In this document: positions 13,690 to 19,304 of the stretch, one piece after another | How the letters are laid out: the number at the start of each line of letters is the position of its first letter | How positions within the stretch are numbered: the stretch's first letter is position 1 | Assembly: GCA_964427535.1 (NCBI GenBank) | Contig: CAYRVF010000098.1 | Coordinates: 1 to 19,304 of the forward strand | Direction of reading: 5' to 3' | Source of the DNA: CAYRVF01 sp964427535 | GTDB lineage: Bacteria; Chloroflexota; Ktedonobacteria; Ktedonobacterales; JADMIN01 | Length of the DNA: 19,304 nt | Notes under the pieces: model-generated | What the model was told of the DNA's origin: nothing | Seen by the model: the letters and a program-made list of their open reading frames with translations, nothing else | The model's database searches: none | Translations under genes and position numbers: made by a program

Positions 13690-15051
13690 CTATGCGGATT
13701 CTCCGCGTGCACGAGTGTCGGCGGGCAGTGAATCCGCTGGCTGAATGAGACGTGCGCCGCGCTGATACGTCAGAAACGCCCACGCCCACTGGATGATGAC
13801 CAGTACGCGGTTGCGGAAGCCGATGAGATAGAAGATATGGACGAAGGCCCAGATGAGCCAGCCCGCGAAGCCGCTGAGCCGCACGCCTCTGATATACCCC
13901 ACGGCATTAAAGCGGCCAACCGTCGCGAGATAGCCCCGGTCGGAGTAGCGAAATGCGTGTACCTCGTCGCCGGTGATACGCCCCTGAAGAACCCGCGCGA
14001 CATACCGGCCCTCCTGCATGGCGACAGGCGCCACACCGGGTAGCGGTTTGTCCTTTACGCTGTAGCTGGCAGCATCGCCGACGACGAAGATCTCCGGATG
14101 CCCTGGCACGCTCATGTCTCGATTGACGGCAACGCGGCCCCCCTTGTCAGTCTTCACTCCCAGCCATTTCCCCACCGGCGTCGCCTTCACGCCCGCCGCC
14201 CAGATCACCGTGCTCGCGCGCAGCAGCCGCCCCCCAATCACGACCCCTTCGGCGCGGACATCTTGCACCGGCGTGTCGGGAAGCACCTCGACCCCAAGCT
14301 GCCGCAGCTTGCGTGTCGCGTGACGCGCGAGGGAGGCGGGGAAGCTCGGCAGAATGCGCGGCGTCGCTTCGAGCAGCACGATACGGGCGGAAGCGGCATT
14401 GATATGTCGAAAATCCCCGAGAATCGCCTTGTGTGCCAGCTCGGCGATCGCGCCAGCCATCTCGACGCCAGTTGGGCCACCACCGACGATGACGAACGTC
14501 AGCAGGTCGCGCACGCGCTCGGGGTCGTGCTCCATCTCGGCCATCTCGAACGCCAGCAGCACCCTGCGACGTAGGCCCGTCGCCTCGGCGATGTTCTTCA
14601 AGCCAGGCGCATAGCGTTCCCACTCGGCGTGGCCGAAGTAACTCGTCTCGGAGCCAGTGGCAAGCACGAGATAGTCATAGGGGAGCGCGCGCTGTTCGCC
14701 ACCCGATTCCTCCTCGAACAGAACACGCTGGCCGTCCACGTCGATGCTCACAACGGTGCCTAACGCGACCTCAGTATTCGACTGGTCGCGCAGCACGGAG
14801 CGAATGGGCGTGCTGATATCGGCTGGCGAGAGATACGCCGTCGCCACTTGATAGAGCAGCGGCTGGAAGAGGTGATGGTTATAGCGGTCGATGACGGTCA
14901 CATACGCGGGCGCGTCCGCGAGCCCCTGCGCGACCTCCAGCCCGGCGAAACCGGCACCGACGATGACGATGCGCGGCTGATATATGGGCGGGAACGGCTG
15001 TGGCTCATGGCTGCGTTCCGGTGTACGCGTAAGATCTTGAGTCTCGGCCAT
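13690..15051 (-). CDS. ndh: Type II NADH dehydrogenase (NDH-2)
   Basis: Single-subunit flavoenzyme that moves electrons from NADH to membrane quinone without pumping protons. 453 residues from ATG 15051, which has AAGGAGG six bases upstream; a longer open frame upstream has no support. The FAD-binding Rossmann motif is VGAGFAGLE (31-39), the NADH-binding one VGGGPTGVEMAG (GGGPTG at 190-195), and the second FAD motif VVGDAAS (G325-D326-A327) follows. HHLFQPLLYQVAT and PVAMQEGRYVA are the expected quinone-site segments. The C-terminal GWLIWAFVHIFYLIGFRNR and WAWAFLTYQRGARLI form the usual membrane-associating helix. Length is typical. Divergent from the phosphotransferase gene. Confidence 0.93.
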   Translation of the reverse strand: MAETQDLTRTPERSHEPQPFPPIYQPRIVIVGAGFAGLEVAQGLADAPAYVTVIDRYNHHLFQPLLYQVATAYLSPADISTPIRSVLRDQSNTEVALGTVVSIDVDGQRVLFEEESGGEQRALPYDYLVLATGSETSYFGHAEWERYAPGLKNIAEATGLRRRVLLAFEMAEMEHDPERVRDLLTFVIVGGGPTGVEMAGAIAELAHKAILGDFRHINAASARIVLLEATPRILPSFPASLARHATRKLRQLGVEVLPDTPVQDVRAEGVVIGGRLLRASTVIWAAGVKATPVGKWLGVKTDKGGRVAVNRDMSVPGHPEIFVVGDAASYSVKDKPLPGVAPVAMQEGRYVARVLQGRITGDEVHAFRYSDRGYLATVGRFNAVGYIRGVRLSGFAGWLIWAFVHIFYLIGFRNRVLVIIQWAWAFLTYQRGARLIQPADSLPADTRARGESA

Positions 15052-15144
15052 GTGGTTCCTCCTTGTGAGCGCCACGCGCAACGTCCATCCGGTGTCCCGC
15101 CTGCGGCAAGAGCGGTGCCACTTGCGGCGGCCAGGCGTGATGGC

Positions 15145-15172
15145 CTTATCCCCCGACATGCCTCGCCGTGAA
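15145..15172 (-). promoter_or_regulatory. Weak promoter candidate for ndh
   Basis: On the minus strand TTCACG (four of six) is 16 bases from GATAAG (four of six). It lies about 95 bases upstream of the ndh start in the gap shared with the phosphotransferase gene. The region is GC-rich and has no better match. Confidence 0.27.
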
Positions 15173-15261
15173 TCCGCGCACATGTGACACACTGGAAGCC
15201 GCACGTCGAGTGGACCAGACTGAGTTGCATGGCCCATAAGACCACTCGCGCGGAGGAACGC

Positions 15262-16266
15262 ATGGAAGAAGGCTGGGAGCGGAGAACGCTTCCCCTGCGA
15301 CTCGATCAGGCCGAACTGGAGGAGCTGCTCGCGCCGGTCTTTCCAGGGCGTCACCTATCGGCGTTCGAGCGGCTGACGTCTGGCCTCGCCAACACGAACT
15401 ACCGCGTGACGCTGGAGGGCACGGCTGGCTCCGACGGCGAGGTGTTCGTCGTGCGTCTCTACCAGCGCGAGCCAGCCGCCTGCGCGCGTGAGGTGGAGCT
15501 CGCGCGGCTCGTCCGCGAACGGGTACCCGTGCCGGAGATCGTCTACGCCGACATCGACGGCGCACGCGGCGGCACCCCCTACAGCGTGGCGCGCTGGGAC
15601 GAGGGTATTCCGCTCCAGCGCGTGCTCGTCACAATGCGTCACGATGATCGTCTGTCGCTGGCCGGAAGCCTAGGTGCGACGCTCGCCGCGATCCACAGCT
15701 TCGGCTTCCCCGAGGCGGGCTTCTTCGGCGCGGGACTCGACATCGCGGTTCCACTGGGGCCAGCGTCGCAGGGTTTCCGCGAGTACATCCGATCGCAGCT
15801 CGATGCCAACGGTGGGGCCGAGCGCCTGGGCGCGCACCTGGCGACCCGTACGATGGCGTTGGTCGAGCGCAATGCCTGGCGCTTCGGCGAGTCCGCTGGC
15901 CCCGCGGTGTTGGTGCATGGCGACTACAAGGCGTCGAACCTGCTCGTGCGGCGCGACCCGGCCGGGTGGTCGGTCGCCGCGGTGCTCGACTGGGAGTTCG
16001 CGAGCGCCAACGAGGGCATCTACGACATGGGCATCCTGCTGCGGGACGAGCGAGCCTTCCCGCGCGAAATCGCGCCGGCCTTCGCGCGCGGTTATACAGA
16101 CGCGGGCGGCACTCTACCTCCCGATTGGTATCGGCTGGCGAAGCTGTCGGATCTGGTGAATCTGACGACGTTTCTCACCAGCGCCAGGGACGCGAGTGTG
16201 CTGGGGCGCGATGTGAAGGCGCTGCTCGCCGCCAGCATGACCGATCTCGAAGCCGCGGGCTGGTGA
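15262..16266 (+). CDS. APH-family (aminoglycoside phosphotransferase-like) kinase
   Basis: 334 residues. ATG 15262 has GGAGG five bases upstream; the frame extends to 15184 without a ribosome site. The N-lobe has LTSGLANTNYRVTL (glycine-rich nucleotide loop), a VVRLY segment (R where the fold usually has the lysine is noted), and PVPEIVYAD. The C-lobe has the catalytic VLVHGDYKASNLLV (H219, D221, N226) and VLDWEFASANEGIYDMGIL (D243), the metal-binding acid. This is the APH/choline-kinase/homoserine-kinase fold, and substrates range from antibiotics to sugars, amino alcohols and macrolides. Nothing here selects the substrate, and resistance should not be assumed. It is divergent from ndh. Confidence 0.88.
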   Translation: MEEGWERRTLPLRLDQAELEELLAPVFPGRHLSAFERLTSGLANTNYRVTLEGTAGSDGEVFVVRLYQREPAACAREVELARLVRERVPVPEIVYADIDGARGGTPYSVARWDEGIPLQRVLVTMRHDDRLSLAGSLGATLAAIHSFGFPEAGFFGAGLDIAVPLGPASQGFREYIRSQLDANGGAERLGAHLATRTMALVERNAWRFGESAGPAVLVHGDYKASNLLVRRDPAGWSVAAVLDWEFASANEGIYDMGILLRDERAFPREIAPAFARGYTDAGGTLPPDWYRLAKLSDLVNLTTFLTSARDASVLGRDVKALLAASMTDLEAAGW

Positions 16267-16382
16267 CGAACAAGTAAACGGAAGTAAATGCTGAGAGACG
16301 CGACTATTGGCAGATGTGCCTTGCGGACACCGTGTACTTGGTGCTACCATGCTGAGAACACTTCCGCGGCAGCCTGTTGATG

Positions 16383-16394
16383 CGTATGCATACG
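16383..16394. repeat. CGTATGCATACG palindrome upstream of thiL
   Basis: A perfect 12-base palindrome in the 233-base gap between the phosphotransferase and thiL, about 105 bases before the thiL start. It may be an operator; no promoter good enough to fix its role was found in the gap. A chance occurrence is possible. Confidence 0.3.
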
Positions 16395-16499
16395 GGTTTC
16401 CCCCTGCCGCATGGGCCACGCTCGGATCGCCTACACGACACGTATACCTCCGCGATCGCACATCGAGCGACATTCAGAGAATGCCGTCGAGGAGGCTTT

Positions 16500-17531
16500 G
16501 TGCGCCTTTCGGACCTTGGTGAGTTCGGACTGATTGACCGGCTGACGGATGGGCTGGCCGCTCGCCCCGACGTCGTGCTCGGCGCCGGCGACGATGCCGC
16601 GCTGCTCGATCTCGGTACGGGGATGCTGCTCGTCGCGACCTGCGATAGTCAGGTGCAAGGGCGTCACTTCCTGCTGGACGTCGCATCGCCCGAGGAGATC
16701 GGCTCCAAGGCGCTGGCGGTCAATCTCAGTGATATCGCCGCGATGGGGGCCGAGCCGCTCTGGGCGCTCGTCTCGCTGCTCACGCCTCCCGACCTCGACG
16801 TCGCCGTGCTCGACGGCGTCTATGCGGGCATGCGGCGGATGGCGGCGCGCTACGATGTGGCAATCGTCGGCGGGAACGTCTCTGCGACGGATGGACCGTT
16901 GACGATTGACGTGACGCTGCTGGGCCGAATGACCCGCGAGCGGGCGCTCCGACGCTCCGGCGCGAACTCCGGCGACGCGCTGCTTGTTTCTGGCACGATT
17001 GGTGCTGCTGCAGCTGGGGTAATTCTCGCAACGGATGCTCGCTTTAAGCCCACCCAGATCGCACCCGAGATGCGCGAAGCGGCACGGCGGGCGATGGTCT
17101 CGCCCGAGCCACAGGTCGCGCTCGGCACACGGCTGGCGGCCAGCGGAGAGGTAACGGCGATGCTCGACGTCAGCGACGGCCTGGCCCAGGACCTCGGGCA
17201 CCTCTGCGAGCGCAGTGGTGTCGGCGCGCTGCTCCATGCGGACGCCATTCCCATCGCGCCCGCGGTCGTCGCGGTTGCCAGCGCGTACGAGCGCGATCCA
17301 CTGCGGCTCGCGCTCACGGGAGGCGAAGACTATCAGTTGCTCTTCGCGGCCAGACCGGACGCGGTGGAGGCCCTGCGAGCGGCGGCACGCGAGGTGGGAA
17401 CAGAGGTGACGCTCATCGGCAGCCTGACCGGAAAAGGAGACGGGATTCGCCTGCGACTGGCGGACGGCACGACGCAACCGGTCGCGCCATCGGGGTGGGA
17501 TCACCTGCGACGCGCTCCAGAAGAGCGATGA
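16500..17531 (+). CDS. thiL: Thiamine-monophosphate kinase
   Basis: Makes thiamine diphosphate from thiamine monophosphate and ATP, the last step of thiamine cofactor synthesis. 343 residues from the GTG at 16500, with GAGGAGG four bases upstream. An open frame extends upstream without homology, so the family start VRLSDLGEFGLIDRL is preferred. Family motifs: LGAGDDAALL (28-36), CDSQVQGRHF (48-57), the NLSDIAAMGAEP block, VGGNVSATDGPL, MLDVSDGLAQDLGHL (D223-D226) and LTGGEDYQLLF (G274-G275-E276-D277). All are intact. No other thi gene is in the window. The PhoU-like gene follows in the same direction about 130 bases later. Confidence 0.95.
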   Translation: MRLSDLGEFGLIDRLTDGLAARPDVVLGAGDDAALLDLGTGMLLVATCDSQVQGRHFLLDVASPEEIGSKALAVNLSDIAAMGAEPLWALVSLLTPPDLDVAVLDGVYAGMRRMAARYDVAIVGGNVSATDGPLTIDVTLLGRMTRERALRRSGANSGDALLVSGTIGAAAAGVILATDARFKPTQIAPEMREAARRAMVSPEPQVALGTRLAASGEVTAMLDVSDGLAQDLGHLCERSGVGALLHADAIPIAPAVVAVASAYERDPLRLALTGGEDYQLLFAARPDAVEALRAAAREVGTEVTLIGSLTGKGDGIRLRLADGTTQPVAPSGWDHLRRAPEER

Positions 17532-17660
17532 AGATAAGATGCCGAGTCCAGGTGAAGATAGACCACGTTTGAGCGACGATCGACGTCCGTGAGAGCAAAG
17601 CGCGCGACGAGGCCGCGGAGACGTCCACGAATGACTAGCAACGACAGGAGGATGGCCCAC

Positions 17661-18365
17661 GTGACAGCGCACACAGAACATCTCGGAGGCAGGGCGGGCA
17701 CGTGGACCGTTGAGGGTGAGATAGGGCGGTGGAGTATCGTGGAAGAACAGGTGCGGATTCTCCAGGAGGAGACGACAGAACTCGGACTCACTGCCCAGGA
17801 TATCTTCCAAAACGCCGTCTCAGCCTTGTTTGGGCAGGCGGTGCAAGCAGGATTGAGCGCGATGGAGGCACAGCGCCAATGCGCTCAGGCATACTCCCAG
17901 ATTCATCAGCGCGCGCTCAACGTGCTCATGCACTTCGCGCCCACTCCCGAGGACATGCGACGCGTCGTCAGCTTGCAGAACACGGCGCTCGAATTCACCC
18001 GTATCGCCGAGCTGGCACGCGGCATCGCCGAGCACGCCATCTCACTGGCGGGCGCGGCGGACTCCGAGCTCAACGCCGTCAGCGAGGATGCCTCCGATCA
18101 GTTGTGGTGCATCGTACGGCAGGCCTACATCGAGGTTCGTGGCGCGATCATCGTCTGCAACACGCAGAACACTGTGCAGGCGCGCCGCCTTGCCGCCGAG
18201 GATAGCGAGCTCGACCGTCTCTACCTGACCCTCAAGTCCCTGCTGGAGCGCGCGATTGCCGCCGCTCCCCAGGCCGCATATCCGCTGCATCAGGTGCTCC
18301 TCATCGGTTCTCGCCTCGAAGAGATCGGCAACCGCGCCGCCGTCATCTGCCGCGCCGTGCTCTAG
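17661..18365 (+). CDS. PhoU-like helical-bundle protein
   Basis: 234 residues from the GTG at 17661, which has AGGAGG nine bases upstream. Alternatives are ATG 17652 (ribosome site abuts it) and ATG 17631. Two PhoU-like three-helix units are visible. The first ends PTPEDMRRVVSLQN and FTRIAELARGIAEHA; the second has an IVCNTQNTVQARRLAAEDSELD helix and ends SRLEEIGNRAAVICRAVL. These match the PhoU 'ERIGD-x-A' pattern, with the acid of the first unit changed (RIAELA for RIGDxA). PhoU tunes phosphate uptake through PstSCAB and PhoR. No pst or pho gene is nearby, so a role in phosphate control is inferred only. A terminator-like repeat follows the stop. Confidence 0.78.
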   Translation: MTAHTEHLGGRAGTWTVEGEIGRWSIVEEQVRILQEETTELGLTAQDIFQNAVSALFGQAVQAGLSAMEAQRQCAQAYSQIHQRALNVLMHFAPTPEDMRRVVSLQNTALEFTRIAELARGIAEHAISLAGAADSELNAVSEDASDQLWCIVRQAYIEVRGAIIVCNTQNTVQARRLAAEDSELDRLYLTLKSLLERAIAAAPQAAYPLHQVLLIGSRLEEIGNRAAVICRAVL

Positions 18366-18645
18366 CGACAGCGCAGAACCGCTCCCCTAACCGCCTCCCC
18401 TTAGAGGGGAGGGGCCGAGCCGCGGACATATACCCGGAACGGCAGGGTAGAGCCCGACACCAGCCGTCTTGTAGGGGCGAGGCGTGCCTCGTCCGCTTCC
18501 GCGCCGGTACGCAGACCCTCTCCCCCCACCCTCTGCCCAGAGATGAGAGAGGCATTGTTGCGGGCTTCGCGGCCGACTGGCCTCCGGTCGCGGACAAAGC
18601 CGCCCCCCATTCCCTCGCCCCGCATGTGTGACCGGACCGCCCACC
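18366..18645. repeat. Cluster of intergenic inverted-repeat elements
   Basis: This gene-free stretch holds several short dyads. CCTCCCCT-TAG-AGGGGAGG (18394-18412) lies 28 bases after the PhoU-like stop and may terminate it. CGAGGC-GT-GCCTCG (18478-18491) sits within a TTGTAGGGGCGAGGCGTGCC block. A CCCTCTCCCCCCACCCTCTGC run (from about 18515) is followed by GAGATGAGAGAGGC. These resemble dispersed non-coding repeats I associate with Chloroflexota genomes, and match in type the pair at 10457-10558. No coding frame in it has recognisable content. Confidence 0.6.
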
Positions 18646-18654
18646 CTGATGACG

Positions 18655-18683
18655 TTGACGTGAACGGAAGGCTATGTTATAGC
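18655..18683 (+). promoter_or_regulatory. Sigma70-like promoter for the MFS gene
   Basis: TTGACG (18655-18660, five of six -35 bases), 17 bases, then TATAGC (18678-18683, four of six -10 bases). Transcription would start near 18690, leaving a leader of about 56 bases. The region is more AT-rich than its surroundings. This is one of the two strongest promoter calls in the window. Confidence 0.55.
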
Positions 18684-18713
18684 TAGAAGGTGGTGGCGTT
18701 CATTTTTCGTATG

Positions 18714-18729
18714 CGCGGATACATCCGCG
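18714..18729 (+). promoter_or_regulatory. Dyad abutting the ribosome site of the MFS gene
   Basis: CGCGGA-TACA-TCCGCG forms a perfect six-base-pair stem with a four-base loop. Its last base is the first base of the GAGGAGG ribosome site (18729-18735). It could be an operator just downstream of the promoter or an RNA hairpin that influences ribosome access. Confidence 0.42.
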
Positions 18730-18745
18730 AGGAGGTTGCACTGGC

Positions 18746-19304
18746 ATGGCCTTGGTGGAGAACGCCAGGACGCGGGGGGGGACATCGGCGCAGGGTGCCG
18801 GAAGAGCGGGAGCCGAGAATCCACACTACAAGTGGATCGCGCTTTCCAACACGACGCTCGGCGCGCTCATGGCGACAATCAATTCGAGCATTATTCTGAT
18901 TGCGCTACCCGCTATTTTTAACGGAATCGGCATCAATCCTCTCACTCCGGGCGAGAGCAACTATTTCTTGTGGCTTCTGCTGGGCTACATGGTGGTAACC
19001 GCTACTCTGCTGGTCACCTTCGGACGCATTTCCGATATCTTTGGTCGCGTCAGGCTCTATAATCTTGGTTTCGCGGTCTTTACCATCGGAAGTATTCTCG
19101 CGTTCTTCACGCCGGGCACAGGCAATAACGCGGCCCTGCTGCTGATCATCTTCCGGCTGATTCAGGGTGTCGGCGGCGGTTTCCTCTTCGCCAACAGCAC
19201 GGCCATCCTCACCGACGCGTTCCCGTCGCACCAGCGCGGCATGGCGGTCGGCATCAACCAGATCGCGGCCATCGCGGGCTCGTTCATCGGGCTGATTCTC
19301 GGCG
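18746..19304 (+). CDS. MFS transporter, DHA2 (EmrB/QacA) type, cut by the right edge
   Basis: N-terminal 186 residues of a proton-linked drug/solute exporter of the 14-helix class. ATG 18746 has GAGGAGG ten bases upstream. A polar start of about 28 residues is followed by WIALSNTTLGALMATINSSIILIALPAI (TM1, with the D/N-x-x-I-x-x-x-ALP pattern; here N replaces the usual acid of 'LDxTIVNVALP'). TM2 ends in FGRISDIFGRVRLYN (motif A), then come LGFAVFTIGSILAFF, RLIQGVGGGFLFANS (the DHA2 RxxQGxGgg motif B), a short loop AILTDAFPSHQRGMAVG and GSFIGLILG. Substrate is unknown. Codons near the start use more A/T at third positions than neighbours. An eight-G run lies in codons 10-12. Confidence 0.9.
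   Translation, partial: MALVENARTRGGTSAQGAGRAGAENPHYKWIALSNTTLGALMATINSSIILIALPAIFNGIGINPLTPGESNYFLWLLLGYMVVTATLLVTFGRISDIFGRVRLYNLGFAVFTIGSILAFFTPGTGNNAALLLIIFRLIQGVGGGFLFANSTAILTDAFPSHQRGMAVGINQIAAIAGSFIGLILG

Noticed and set aside
13559..13744. Small plus-strand gene of 61 codons in the ndh downstream gap
   Set aside because: No ribosome site, no domain, and its end overlaps the ndh coding region on the other strand.
15184..15261. Longer N-terminus for the APH-family kinase
   Set aside because: The frame is open, but the upstream start has no ribosome site, while ATG 15262 has GGAGG at good spacing.
16267..16499. Possible TPP riboswitch before thiL
   Set aside because: CTGAGA occurs twice (near 16290 and 16352), and a CCTG follows the second, but the ACCCTTGAACCTGA and GGGTAAT core parts are absent and no matching outer stem was found.
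16431..17810. Minus-strand open frame of 459 codons
   Set aside because: It covers thiL and the start of the PhoU-like gene on the opposite strand and has no recognisable motif or ribosome site.

Overview
This window is high-GC bacterial DNA, probably from the Chloroflexota. That assignment is an inference. It rests on the protein styles (a DUF3417-type alpha-glucan phosphorylase, an FtsK with a long acidic linker, a DUF4188/PadR pair, a MoaD-like protein beside an Asp-box propeller) and on intergenic CCCTCTCCC...GGGAGAGGG and GTAGGGGCGAGGC-type inverted repeats, which I associate with that phylum but could not search. No rRNA, tRNA, CRISPR array, transposase or phage gene was seen.

Layout. 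1-1460 (-): 5' two-thirds of an alpha-glucan phosphorylase, cut by the left edge, with a good sigma70-type promoter at 1559-1586. 1790-4378 (+): FtsK/SpoIIIE DNA translocase. 4460-4837 (+): small membrane protein. 4930-5535 (+): HEAT-repeat protein of the DNA-alkylation-repair type, convergent with a LURP-one-related (tubby-like) protein at 5554-6042 (-). 6338-6634 and 6706-7809 (+): MoaD/ThiS-like sulfur carrier and a six-Asp-box beta-propeller, closed by a 16-bp stem-loop. 8043-10440 (+): two overlapping genes, a four-helix membrane protein and a Vps62-like/coiled-coil/membrane protein. They converge on a zinc-ribbon membrane protein (10559-11194, -), with two inverted repeats in between.

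The second half holds a PadR regulator (-) divergent from a DUF4188 protein (+) over a short region with a perfect 15-bp dyad; an exported helical-repeat protein (-); a type II NADH dehydrogenase (-) divergent from an APH-fold kinase (+); thiamine-monophosphate kinase ThiL and a PhoU-like protein (+); a repeat-rich 380-bp gap; and the start of a DHA2-type MFS transporter (+) cut by the right edge.

The genes do not form one pathway. This is mostly a housekeeping chromosomal region (glycogen use, chromosome segregation, respiration, thiamine, phosphate-type regulation) with small local modules. I did not find a clear new multi-gene system. The best leads are the Vps62-like membrane operon, the FtsK lacking its gamma domain, the MoaD-propeller pair and the PadR/DUF4188 switch. 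No searches were run; family names come from motif recognition.
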